From: Rhodothermales bacterium
GTDB taxonomy: Bacteria; Bacteroidota; Rhodothermia; Rhodothermales; JAHQVL01
Length of the DNA stretch: 64,000 bases
NCBI GenBank assembly: GCA_041391505.1
Contig: JAWKNW010000018.1
Coordinates: 1-64,000, forward strand
Reading direction: 5' to 3'
Below, in pieces: positions 16,071-25,402 of this stretch (the first letter of the stretch is position 1; each line of letters starts with the position of its first letter). The notes under the pieces are model-generated. The model saw only the letters and a list, made by a program, of their open reading frames with translations. It was not told where the DNA came from and did no database searches. The position numbers and the translations under genes were made by a program.

Positions 16071-19000
16071 ATGTCCATGCGTCCACTTCGCCTGCTCGGT
16101 CTTCTGGCTCTCGTGCCGCTCGGGCTTTTCGCCCGCTGTTCCGGGACCGAAACGGCGACCCAGTCGACCCCGGCCCTGCCGGCGGTAGTGGATTTCAACT
16201 TCCACGTGAAGCCCATCCTGTCGGACCGGTGCTTCAAGTGCCACGGCCCCGACGAGAAGACCCGCGAGGCCGGCTTCCGGCTGGACACCCGGGAGGGCGC
16301 GCTCGCCGCGCTGATGGATGAGGACGGTAACCCGACCGACCGGTACGCCATTGTCCCCGGGGCGCCGGACCGCAGCGAACTGGTCGCGCGGATCCACCAC
16401 ACGGACCCCGAGGAGCGGATGCCGCCGGCCGACTCCAAGCTGTCGCTCTCTCCGAACGAAATCGCCATCCTGGAACGATGGATCGCGCAGGGTGCGGATT
16501 GGAAGGAGCACTGGGCCTTCACGCCGCCGGCACAGGCGCCGCTTCCGGACGTGCGTGCCGCGTCGTGGTCCCGGAACGAGATCGACCGGTTCGTACTCGC
16601 CCGGCTCGAACGCGAGCGGCTCGATCCGGCCGACGAGGAGGCGCCCGAGATCTGGCTGCGGCGCGTCTCACTCGATATCACGGGGCTCCCGCCATCGCTC
16701 GGCGACCTCGACGCCTTCCTGGCGGACCCGTCGCCGGAAGCGTACGAGCGGACCGTGGACCGGCTCCTCGCCTCGCCGGCGTACGGCGAACGCATGGCGA
16801 CCGTATGGCTCGATGCGGCCCGCTACGCCGACTCGCACGGCTACCAGGACGACCGGCCCCGGACGATGTGGCCCTGGCGCGACTGGGTCGTGCGCGCCTT
16901 TAACGAAAACCTGCCTTACGACGACTTCATCACCTGGCAGCTCGCCGGCGACCTGCTGCCCGAAGCCACGTACGAGCAGAAACTGGCCACTGCCTTCAAC
17001 CGCAACCACGGCGTGACCCAGGAGGGCGGGGTCGTCAACGAGGAGTACATCACCGAATACGTCGCCGACCGCACCAACACCGCGACGACCGCGCTGCTGG
17101 GTGTGACGATGGAGTGCGCCCGCTGCCACGATCACAAATACGACCCCATCAGCCAGAAGGATTATTACAGCCTGTTCGCCTTCTTCAATACCATCGACGA
17201 GCGGGGCCAGATCAGCTATTTCGATCTCGCGCCGGCGCCGAACCTCCGTGTCGAGGACCCGGCGCTCGAGGCGCGGGCCGATTCGGTACGCGCGCGCATC
17301 GCTCGCCTGGAGGCCCGTGTCGCGGAACGCGCCGCGGCGCCGTCGTCAGGCTTCGCGGACTGGGAGATGCAGGGCCTCACCGACGCCGAACTGGAACGAG
17401 GGCTCTCGGAGGGGCTCATCGTCCATCTGCCGCTCGACGCGCTGCAGGAAGGAATCGCCGCCAACGCCGCCGGCGCCCCGGCGCGCATCAACACCCGGCT
17501 GCTGAATGTGCTGGACCCACCCGCCGTGGTCGAGGGCCGCGAGGGACAGGCCTTCGCATTCGACGGGCACAACTACCTCGATGCCGGCGACGCGGCGGAC
17601 TTCGAGCACGCGAGCGCCTTCTCGATCGGCGCATGGATCCGATACGAGGGATCGGGCGACCGCGACGCGGCGCTGGTCGTGAAGCGCAACGAGGAGCAGA
17701 AACGCGGCGGCTACCAGCTGGCGCTGACAAAGGATCGCCGGCTCCAGTTCAGCCTCATCCACGATCAGGGCAAGGAGCGGCTCGACGTGGCGACGAGCGC
17801 GCGGGTGCCTGAAGGGACGTGGGTGCACGTCGCCGCGACGTACGACGGGTCCGGGAGGGCGGCCGGCGTGCGGCTGTATGTGGATGGGGATACGCGCCCC
17901 GTCGCCGTCGTCAACGACGCCCTCGACCGCCGCAGCATCCTGAACGGCAACGAGCTGCTCGTGGGCAACTGGAACACCCGCGACACGCCCAACGGCCAGC
18001 TGGAAGGATTCCGCAGCGGCGCCATCGACGAAGTCAGGGTGTACGGCCGCACCCTGTCGGCGCTGGAGGTGGCCCGTCTGGCCGGCGGCCGGCCGCTGAC
18101 GCGCATCTCCGAGGCGCTGCCCCGCGAGACGTTCCGCGATGCGCTCTACGACTACTACCTGCTGCACGACGACGCCGAATACCGGGGATGGCAGACCGCG
18201 CTGGACAGCCTGCGCCGCATCAACATCGACATCCCGTACGTGAGCGTGATGGCGGAGATGGCCGAGCCCCGGATCACCCATGTGCTGGCCCGAGGCGCGT
18301 ACGACGCGCCGACCACCGAGGTGACCCCGGGCACGCCGGCATCGATCCTCCCGTTTCCCGACGATTACCCCCGCAACCGGCTCGGCCTCGCCCGCTGGAT
18401 GACGCATCCCGACAACCCGCTGACCGCGCGCGTGCTCGTGAACCGCGTCTGGGCGCAGTTTTTCGGACGCGGCATCGTGGCGACGCCGGAGGATTTCGGA
18501 AGCCAGGGCGCGCTCCCCACGCATCCGCTGCTGCTCGACTGGCTCGCCGTCTGGGTGCAGGAGAACGGATGGGACATGAAGGCCCTGGTCAAGAAGATCG
18601 CCCTCTCGGCCACCTACCGGCAGGCGGCGCGCATCACGCCCGAAAAGCTCGCGCGGGACCCGCAGAACCTCCTCCTGGCGCGCGGGCCGTCGCAGCGGAT
18701 GACGGCGGAGATGCTGCGCGACAATGTGCTGGCGCAGAGCGGTCTGCTCAACAGCGAGGTGGGCGGCTGGTGGGTGAAACCGTACCAGCCGGCCGACGTC
18801 TGGAAAGAGCTGGCCAACCAGATCGGCGAGAACAAGTACCGCCCGAGCCAGGGCCGGGATCTGTACCGCCGGAGCCTCTATTCGTACTGGAAACGCACGA
18901 TTCCCCCGCCGGCGATGCTCACGTTCGACGCGGCCGAGCGGACGGTGTGCGTGGTGAAACGACAGTCCACCACCACGCCGCTCCAGTCCCTCGTGCTCCT

Positions 19001-19307
19001 CAACGACCCGCAGTTCATCGAGGCGTCGCGCGTGCTGGCCACGCGGGTGCTGCGCGGCGGCGAGCCCATCGTCGACGCGTTCCGGATGGCGACGTCGCGG
19101 GCGCCGACGGAGCGGGAACGCGCGCTGCTGGATCGACTCTACCAGGAAGAGTACGCCCGCTTCGCGGCCACGCCGGCGGACGCCGAGGCCCTCCTCCGCG
19201 TAGGCACCTACGGTGTCGATCCGGCCGCCGACCCCACCGAACTGGCCGCCATGACCGTCGTGGTGAGCACCCTGCTGAATCTGGACGAAGCGAAAATGAG
19301 ATCGTAG
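16071..19307 (+). CDS. Cytochrome-like lipoprotein with DUF1549, LamG and DUF1553 domains
   Basis: A 1078-residue exported lipoprotein (lipobox LFARC). Domains in order: planctomycete-type cytochrome C domain with a CFKCH haem-type motif at residues 54-58, DUF1549 (about 165-370, containing ECARCHDHKYDP), a LamG/concanavalin-like domain (about 450-675), and DUF1553 (about 755-1060). This architecture is frequent in Planctomycetota and Verrucomicrobiota and is thought to act on the outer surface, possibly on polysaccharide, but no reaction is established. It is the first gene of a run with DUF1501 and a cytochrome-propeller protein. ATG at 16071 is selected for the signal peptide. Confidence 0.88.
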   Translation: MSMRPLRLLGLLALVPLGLFARCSGTETATQSTPALPAVVDFNFHVKPILSDRCFKCHGPDEKTREAGFRLDTREGALAALMDEDGNPTDRYAIVPGAPDRSELVARIHHTDPEERMPPADSKLSLSPNEIAILERWIAQGADWKEHWAFTPPAQAPLPDVRAASWSRNEIDRFVLARLERERLDPADEEAPEIWLRRVSLDITGLPPSLGDLDAFLADPSPEAYERTVDRLLASPAYGERMATVWLDAARYADSHGYQDDRPRTMWPWRDWVVRAFNENLPYDDFITWQLAGDLLPEATYEQKLATAFNRNHGVTQEGGVVNEEYITEYVADRTNTATTALLGVTMECARCHDHKYDPISQKDYYSLFAFFNTIDERGQISYFDLAPAPNLRVEDPALEARADSVRARIARLEARVAERAAAPSSGFADWEMQGLTDAELERGLSEGLIVHLPLDALQEGIAANAAGAPARINTRLLNVLDPPAVVEGREGQAFAFDGHNYLDAGDAADFEHASAFSIGAWIRYEGSGDRDAALVVKRNEEQKRGGYQLALTKDRRLQFSLIHDQGKERLDVATSARVPEGTWVHVAATYDGSGRAAGVRLYVDGDTRPVAVVNDALDRRSILNGNELLVGNWNTRDTPNGQLEGFRSGAIDEVRVYGRTLSALEVARLAGGRPLTRISEALPRETFRDALYDYYLLHDDAEYRGWQTALDSLRRINIDIPYVSVMAEMAEPRITHVLARGAYDAPTTEVTPGTPASILPFPDDYPRNRLGLARWMTHPDNPLTARVLVNRVWAQFFGRGIVATPEDFGSQGALPTHPLLLDWLAVWVQENGWDMKALVKKIALSATYRQAARITPEKLARDPQNLLLARGPSQRMTAEMLRDNVLAQSGLLNSEVGGWWVKPYQPADVWKELANQIGENKYRPSQGRDLYRRSLYSYWKRTIPPPAMLTFDAAERTVCVVKRQSTTTPLQSLVLLNDPQFIEASRVLATRVLRGGEPIVDAFRMATSRAPTERERALLDRLYQEEYARFAATPADAEALLRVGTYGVDPAADPTELAAMTVVVSTLLNLDEAKMRS

Positions 19308-19372
19308 CCTCCTGACAGGCCGAGTCCGCCCCGCGACGCGGGGGACGTCGAGACCCTGATGGAAGCACCCTG

Positions 19373-20872
19373 ATGGCGCAACCCATGAATCGAAAAGCAC
19401 CCCTTATTTACGACGGGCCCGAGCACGAGGCCGCGCTGTGCACGAACCGCCGGCACTTCCTCTCGACCCTGAGCCTGGGTCTGGGCAGTGCCGCGCTGGC
19501 GTCGCTGCTGCCGGGCTGCGGGCTGGGCGCGAACCCGAACGCCGTCGGGCCGGCCGCCGGCGGCATCCTGCATGCGCCGCACCTGGCGCCGAAGGCCAAG
19601 CGGGTGATCTACCTCTTCCAGAGCGGCGGCCCGTCGCAGATGGATCTGTTCGATTACAAGCCGCGCATGGCCGCGCTGCACGGGCAGGAGCTGCCGGACT
19701 CGGTCCGCAACGGCCAGCGGCTAACGGGGATGACCGCCAACCAGAGCACGTTTCCGATGGCCCGGTCGTATTTCGACTTCAGGCAGCACGGCCAGAGCGG
19801 GGCGTGGGTGAGCGAGCTGATGCCGCACACGGCCAACATCGTCGACGACCTGTGCTTCATCAAGTCGATGCACACCGAGGCGATCAATCACGATCCCGCG
19901 ATCACGTTTTTCCAGACGGGCTCGCAGCAGCCCGGCCGGCCGAGCATGGGCGCGTGGCTCAGCTACGGGCTGGGCAGCGACAACGAAAACCTGCCCACCT
20001 TCAGCGTATTGCTCTCGCGCGGGCTGCAGCGCCCCCAGCCGATCTATTCGCGGCTCTGGGGCGCCGGCTTTCTCGCCTCCATGCACCAGGGCGTCCAGTT
20101 CCGGTCCGGCCGGCAGCCAGTGCTCTATCTCGACAACCCGCCCGGGGTGAGCGACGTCGACCGCCGGCGGGCCCTGGACTACCTCGCCGAGCTGAACGGC
20201 ATCCGCGCCGAGGAATTTGGCGACCCCGAGGTGCACTCGCGCATCGCGCAGTACGAGATGGCCTACCGGATGCAGACGTCCGTCCCCGAGGCGATGGACA
20301 TCTCCGACGAACCAGACGACATCTTCCAGCTGTACGGCGAGGACGCCCGCCGGCCCGGGACGTTTGCGGCCAACTGCATCCTCGCCCGCCGGCTGGCCGA
20401 ACGCGGCGTGCGGTTCATCCAGCTCTATCACATGGGCTGGGATCAGCACAGCAACCTGCCGCACGACATCCGCCTCCAGGCCAGGGATACCGACCAGGCC
20501 AGCGCGGCCCTGGTGACCGACCTCAAGCGGCGCGGGCTGCTCGAAGACACGCTCGTGGTGTGGGGCGGCGAATTCGGGCGAACGATCTACAGCCAGGGTT
20601 CGCTCACGCCGGACAACTACGGGCGCGACCACCATCCGCGTTGTTTCACGCTGTGGATGGCCGGCGGCGGCGTCAAGGCCGGCACCAGCTACGGCGAGAC
20701 CGACGAATTCAGTTACAACATCGTGCGCGACCCGGTGCACGTACACGACTTTCACGCGACCATGCTGCATCTGCTGGGTATCGATCACGAACAACTCACC
20801 TTCAAACATCAGGGGCGCTACTACCGGCTGACGGATGTGCACGGAAAACGCGTCGAGGGGGTGCTGGCATGA
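19373..20872 (+). CDS. DUF1501 domain protein
   Basis: A 499-residue protein of the DUF1501 (sulfatase/alkaline-phosphatase fold) family, the usual neighbour of DUF1553 genes. The N-terminus NRRHFLSTLSLGLGSAALAS resembles a Tat signal followed by a possible lipobox (LLPGC). Characteristic stretches are FQSGGPSQMDLFDYKP, HNDPAITFFQTG-like NHDPAITFFQTG and VWGGEFGRTIYSQG. The role is unknown; co-occurrence with DUF1553 is the main clue. The stop overlaps the next start by ATGA. Confidence 0.88.
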   Translation: MAQPMNRKAPLIYDGPEHEAALCTNRRHFLSTLSLGLGSAALASLLPGCGLGANPNAVGPAAGGILHAPHLAPKAKRVIYLFQSGGPSQMDLFDYKPRMAALHGQELPDSVRNGQRLTGMTANQSTFPMARSYFDFRQHGQSGAWVSELMPHTANIVDDLCFIKSMHTEAINHDPAITFFQTGSQQPGRPSMGAWLSYGLGSDNENLPTFSVLLSRGLQRPQPIYSRLWGAGFLASMHQGVQFRSGRQPVLYLDNPPGVSDVDRRRALDYLAELNGIRAEEFGDPEVHSRIAQYEMAYRMQTSVPEAMDISDEPDDIFQLYGEDARRPGTFAANCILARRLAERGVRFIQLYHMGWDQHSNLPHDIRLQARDTDQASAALVTDLKRRGLLEDTLVVWGGEFGRTIYSQGSLTPDNYGRDHHPRCFTLWMAGGGVKAGTSYGETDEFSYNIVRDPVHVHDFHATMLHLLGIDHEQLTFKHQGRYYRLTDVHGKRVEGVLA

Positions 20873-23535
20873 GGCGGGGATTGCTGGGAGGGCTGCTGGG
20901 ATTGGCGTTGATCGGGACGGTGCAGGCGCAGCCCGCCGGGGAGGCCGGGCCGGCGTTCGGCCCGTTTGTCGAGTCCGGCTTTCCGTTTATCACCACCACC
21001 CTGGACGCGGCCGTCGACGGCGGCGTGTTCCCCGAACGCAATCTCGCCGTCCGCTGCCTGGCCCTGGTGCTGGACGACGCGACGTATGCCTGTTTCGACA
21101 CCGACCTGCTGCGCGTCGCCGCGGCGTGGTCGGGCGATTTTATGGCGCTGACCGGCATGCCGCACGTGTCCTACCACGAGGCCGGCAACAAGAAAAATGA
21201 GATCCCCCGTATCACCGGCGACGTGTTCGCGGCCACCGGAATCTATCCCGGGTGGAGCGGCGGGGCGCCCGTGTTCGTCGACCCCCGGCCGGCCGGCCCG
21301 AACCCGGCCGAGATCGGGCGCGGGCCGATCGCGGCGTCCGAAGGCCGCTGGGATGGCGTCGAAGTCCTCGGCGGCGAGGCCGTCCTGCGCTACACGGTGC
21401 GCGGCGCAGGCGTGCGCGAGGTGATCCGAGCCGTCCCGGACGGACGGGGCATCGCCCGGACGATCGAGGTGCAGCCCCACGCGGAGGCGTTGACGCTCGT
21501 GCTGGGCGAGTGGCGGAATCCCGCCCATGTCGAGGGCAACGGGCGCCGGCTGCGCATCCATCACGGCGGCGGTGAGGCGCAAGTCCGCCTTTACGCAGAA
21601 TCGGAGGGCCCCGCCCTCCGCATGGAGGCCGATCGCTATGCCGTCCTGCATTTGCCCGTCTCGTCGGCGGTCGTCTCCTTTCAGGTGATCGTGGAAGCCG
21701 GCGCGGCCGGACGAAGGGCGGAGTTGTCCATCCCCGATCTCGCCTCCGCGCGCACGCTGTGGGACGGTGAGGTGACGACGCACGGCGTCGCCGGCGCGGC
21801 GTCGGGGCCCTATGCGATCGACGACCTCACCCTGCCCGTGCCCAACCCGTGGCGACGCAACGTCCGCGTGTCGGGCATCGGCTTTTTCGACGACGGGCGT
21901 GCCGCGCTTTCGACATTCGAGGGGGACGTCTGGCTGCTCGCCGGCATCGACGACGGGCTGCAGGCGTTGCGCTGGACGCGTTTCGCCTCGGGGCTCTGCG
22001 AGCCGATGAGCCTGAGCGTCGTGGACGGGCACATTTATGTGTTCGGACGGGAAGGCATCGTCCGGCTGGTCGACCGCAACGGCGACGGCGAGGCGGACTT
22101 CTACGAGAACTTCAGCAACCTGCCGGTGCAGACGGGCGAGTCGCGCGAATATCCGCTTTCGATGCGGGAACGGCCGGGCGGCGGGTTTCTCGTGGCCAAG
22201 GGCAGCGCGCTGAACAACGGCCCTTCCACGAGCCCGGCCATCATGCCCGGATTTCGCGCCGGCGGCCCGCACAGCGGGGCGATCGTGGCCGTCTCCGCGG
22301 ACGGACGCCGCGCCGAGCTGTTCGCGAGCGGGTTGCGCGAACCCTATCTGGGCGTGCATCCGGAAACGGGGCTCGTCACGGCGTCGGATCAGCAGGGCAA
22401 CTTCGTCCCATCCACCCCGATCTATGTCATCGAGCCGGGCGCGTACCACGGCGTGCCGGCGTCGGCGCACGGCGCGGATACGACCGTGATCGCGACGCCC
22501 CTGCTGTGGATTCCGCACCGGGTGGACCGGTCGGGCGCCGAGCAGGTGTGGGTGACGAGCGACCGGATGGGGCCGCTAAACGGCGCGCTCGTGCACCAGT
22601 CGTACGGACAGCCCGGCATCTACCGGATCTATATCGACGAGCGCGGCCGGCAGGGCGGCATCATGCCGCTGCCCGGCGTCTTCCCGGGGCCGACGATGAA
22701 AGGCCGCGTCAACCCGGCCGACGGGCAGCTGTACATCGCCGGCTTCCAGGTGTGGGATTCGAGCGCCGACCGCGTCAGCGCGCTGGTCCGCTACCGATAC
22801 ACCGGCCAGCCCGACCCGATGCCCGCGGGTTTTGTCGCGGGGGCGGAAGGCGTGGTGCTGTCGTTCAGCGAACCGGTACAGCCGATGGACGCCGGCGCGT
22901 TCTCCGCGTCGCGCTGGAACTACCACCGCACCTCCGCCTACGGCTCTGGCTTTTTCAAGCAGGATGGCACGCCCGGGCAGGAGACGATGCGCGTTCTGGG
23001 GGTGCATCCCTCGAACGACGGACGCTCCGTGTTCGTGCAGATCGACGACATGGCGCCCACGATGCAGTTCGCGCTGGGCTATGGCGTAGGGTTCGGCGGG
23101 AGCCCGGTGGCGGATACCCTCTACCTCACGGTGCACAACGCCCGACCGCTCGATCTGTCGGCGTTCGACGCCGCATCGATCGCGCGCGCCGCGGCGAACA
23201 CGACGTCATCCGGGCCGGCGACGGCGGAGGCCGCTCCGACGGTCGACCGTGGCCGGGCGCTCTACGAGCAGTGGGGCTGTGCCGGCTGCCACTCGATCGA
23301 CGGCAGCACGGCCGGCAAGACGGGGCCGACGTTCAAGGGCCTCTACGGCGCGTCCCGGTTTTTTACGGACGGCACGTTCACGGATGCCGGCGATGCGTAT
23401 TTACGCCGCTCCATGTACCGGCCCGACGCCCAGGTCGTATCCGGTTTCCAGGTCGCCATGCAGTCGTACGAAGGCGTCCTCTCCGAAGGCGACGTGGCGT
23501 CCCTCATCCTCTTTATCAAGTCGCTGACGCCCTGA
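20869..23535 (+). CDS. Large secreted beta-propeller protein with C-terminal cytochrome c domain
   Basis: An 888-residue exported protein (signal peptide to about residue 20). The N-terminal part (20-330) resembles the DUF6797 type found beside DUF1553 genes; the middle (330-640) looks like a sorbosone-dehydrogenase/NHL-type propeller (FDDGRAALSTFEGDVWLLAG, DRNGDGEADFYENF); the C-terminal part has one c-type haem site CAGCH at residues 804-808. Suggested role is an extracytoplasmic redox or sugar-dehydrogenase-like protein acting with its two upstream partners, which is inference. It starts within the DUF1501 stop (ATGA). Confidence 0.8.
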   Translation: MRRGLLGGLLGLALIGTVQAQPAGEAGPAFGPFVESGFPFITTTLDAAVDGGVFPERNLAVRCLALVLDDATYACFDTDLLRVAAAWSGDFMALTGMPHVSYHEAGNKKNEIPRITGDVFAATGIYPGWSGGAPVFVDPRPAGPNPAEIGRGPIAASEGRWDGVEVLGGEAVLRYTVRGAGVREVIRAVPDGRGIARTIEVQPHAEALTLVLGEWRNPAHVEGNGRRLRIHHGGGEAQVRLYAESEGPALRMEADRYAVLHLPVSSAVVSFQVIVEAGAAGRRAELSIPDLASARTLWDGEVTTHGVAGAASGPYAIDDLTLPVPNPWRRNVRVSGIGFFDDGRAALSTFEGDVWLLAGIDDGLQALRWTRFASGLCEPMSLSVVDGHIYVFGREGIVRLVDRNGDGEADFYENFSNLPVQTGESREYPLSMRERPGGGFLVAKGSALNNGPSTSPAIMPGFRAGGPHSGAIVAVSADGRRAELFASGLREPYLGVHPETGLVTASDQQGNFVPSTPIYVIEPGAYHGVPASAHGADTTVIATPLLWIPHRVDRSGAEQVWVTSDRMGPLNGALVHQSYGQPGIYRIYIDERGRQGGIMPLPGVFPGPTMKGRVNPADGQLYIAGFQVWDSSADRVSALVRYRYTGQPDPMPAGFVAGAEGVVLSFSEPVQPMDAGAFSASRWNYHRTSAYGSGFFKQDGTPGQETMRVLGVHPSNDGRSVFVQIDDMAPTMQFALGYGVGFGGSPVADTLYLTVHNARPLDLSAFDAASIARAAANTTSSGPATAEAAPTVDRGRALYEQWGCAGCHSIDGSTAGKTGPTFKGLYGASRFFTDGTFTDAGDAYLRRSMYRPDAQVVSGFQVAMQSYEGVLSEGDVASLILFIKSLTP

Positions 23536-23567
23536 GGGCGCCTGGCGCGACGCATCGAAACACCCCC

Positions 23568-25292
23568 ATGCCTGCATCAGACGACGCGCCCCGCCGCAGC
23601 GATCGCTGGTTTGCGCCGGACGACCTGCGTTCGTTCGGCCACCGCTCCCGCGCCAAACAGATGGGGTATGCCGATGAGGAATACCTCGGCAAGCCGGTCA
23701 TCGCCATCGTCAATACGTGGAGCGACCTGAATCCCTGCCACAGCCATTTTCCCGAACGCGTCGAGGCCGTGAAGCGGGGCGTATGGCAGGCCGGCGGATT
23801 CCCGGTCGAGCTGCCGGCGCTGTCGATCACCGAGACCTACATGAAGCCCAGTCCGATGCTCTATCGGAATCTGCTGGCGATGGAGGTTGAGGAAATCCTC
23901 CGGAGCCAGCCGGTCGACGGCGTCGTGCTGATGGGCGGATGCGACAAGACGACGCCGGGTTTGTTGATGGGGGCGCTGAGCGTCGATCTGCCATTGATTT
24001 ACCTGCCGGCCGGCCCCATGCTGCGGGGCAACTGGCAGGGCGAGACCCTCGGCAGCGGCAGCGACGCCTGGAAGTACTGGGCCGAGCGCTGCGCTGGCCA
24101 GGTGACGGAGGCGGAGTGGAAGGGCGTCGAGGATGGGATCGCCCGCTCGCCCGGGCACTGCATGACGATGGGGACGGCCTCGACGATGACCGCCATCGCC
24201 GAAGCGCTCGGGCTGACGATGCCGGGCGCGTCGTCGATCCCGGCCGTCGACGCCAACCATCCGAGGATGGCGTCGGCCTGCGGCCGGCGGGCCGTCGAGA
24301 TGGTGGCCGAAGGGCTCCGGCCCAGCCGGCTCCTGACGCGGGGATCGTTCGAGAACGCCGTCACGGTGGATATCGCGCTGGGAGGCTCGACGAACGCCAT
24401 CGTGCACCTCGTGGCCATCGCCGGCCGCGCCGGCGTCCGGCTGTCGCTGCACGACTTCGACGCCATCGCGCGGCGGACTCCGCTGCTGGCCAACATTCGG
24501 CCTTCGGGGCGCTATCTGATGGAGGATTTTTACTACGCCGGCGGCCTGCGGGCGCTGATGGGGCAGTTGCGTCCGTTATTGAAGTTGGATGAGCGCACGG
24601 TGGCCGGCGGCACGCTCAGCGAAGCGATCGCCGGCGCGGCCGTACACGACGACCGGGTGATCGGTTCACTCGAAACCCCCTTCGGCCCGCCGGGCAGCAC
24701 GGCGGTGCTCTTCGGCAACCTGGCGCCGGACGGCGCCGTCATCAAGACCGCCGCCGCCGAACCGCGGCTCCTGCAGCATACCGGCCGCGCCGTGGTCTTC
24801 CGCGACTACGCCGACATGAAGCGGCGCATCGACGACCCGGCGCTGGATATCGACGCCGATTCGGTGATCGTGCTCCAGCATGCCGGGCCGAAAGGGGGGC
24901 CGGGCATGCCCGAGTGGGGGATGCTCCCGATCCCGAAAAAGCTCCTCCAGCAGGGCGTGCGCGACATGGTGCGGATCTCGGACGCCCGCATGAGCGGCAC
25001 GTCGTACGGGGCCTGCGTCCTCCACGTCGCGCCCGAGTCGTTCGTCGGAGGTCCGCTCGCCCTCGTGCGCGACGGCGACCGCGTGACGCTCGACGTCGCG
25101 AACCGCGCGCTGCGTCTGGAGGTGCCGGACGACGAGCTGGCGCGCCGGCGCGCCGCCTGGACGCCTCCGCCGCCGCGCTACGGCCGGGGGTTCGGCGCCC
25201 TGTACATGGCACATGTCACCCAGGCCAACGAAGGGTGCGATTTCGACATCCTCCACCGCGGACCGGATACGCCCGAGCCGGAGATCCATTGA
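23568..25292 (+). CDS. IlvD/Edd family sugar-acid dehydratase
   Basis: A 574-residue Fe-S dehydratase. Cluster-binding cysteines sit in NPCHSH, GGCDKTTPG and SACGRR, and the C-terminal DARMSGTSYGACVLH is conserved. The pattern GHRSRAKQMGY, LMGGCDKTTPGLLMGA and DAWKYWAER fits the pentonate branch (L-arabinonate/D-xylonate dehydratase) rather than biosynthetic dihydroxyacid dehydratase; this is a family-pattern judgement. It follows the cytochrome-propeller gene by 32 bases. The product of such an enzyme would be a 2-keto-3-deoxypentonate, the input of the genes at 54.7-57.2 kb. Its stop is part of the repeat element that follows. Confidence 0.85.
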   Translation: MPASDDAPRRSDRWFAPDDLRSFGHRSRAKQMGYADEEYLGKPVIAIVNTWSDLNPCHSHFPERVEAVKRGVWQAGGFPVELPALSITETYMKPSPMLYRNLLAMEVEEILRSQPVDGVVLMGGCDKTTPGLLMGALSVDLPLIYLPAGPMLRGNWQGETLGSGSDAWKYWAERCAGQVTEAEWKGVEDGIARSPGHCMTMGTASTMTAIAEALGLTMPGASSIPAVDANHPRMASACGRRAVEMVAEGLRPSRLLTRGSFENAVTVDIALGGSTNAIVHLVAIAGRAGVRLSLHDFDAIARRTPLLANIRPSGRYLMEDFYYAGGLRALMGQLRPLLKLDERTVAGGTLSEAIAGAAVHDDRVIGSLETPFGPPGSTAVLFGNLAPDGAVIKTAAAEPRLLQHTGRAVVFRDYADMKRRIDDPALDIDADSVIVLQHAGPKGGPGMPEWGMLPIPKKLLQQGVRDMVRISDARMSGTSYGACVLHVAPESFVGGPLALVRDGDRVTLDVANRALRLEVPDDELARRRAAWTPPPPRYGRGFGALYMAHVTQANEGCDFDILHRGPDTPEPEIH

Positions 25293-25399
25293 TTGGCGAT
25301 TAGCGATCACGGATTTGCGATTGTAGATGTAGGGACTCCCGCCATTCTGACAGGCCATTCCTTGATCTGCAATCCTTGCTCGCTAATCGCTAATCAATG
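25287..25399. repeat. MITE-like element with 23-bp inverted repeats (GATTAGC family)
   Basis: Left arm 25287-25309 and right arm 25377-25399 are inverted repeats matching at 21 of 23 positions, with core GATTAGCGATTAGCGA on the minus strand. The centre holds weaker inverted similarity. A further copy of CGCTAATCA follows at 25401-25409. The arms contribute the stop codon TGA of the dehydratase (25290-25292); the adjacent copy contributes the TAG of gntP (25403-25405). It could fold as a bidirectional terminator between these convergent genes. Confidence 0.8.
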
Positions 25400-25402
25400 A
25401 CG

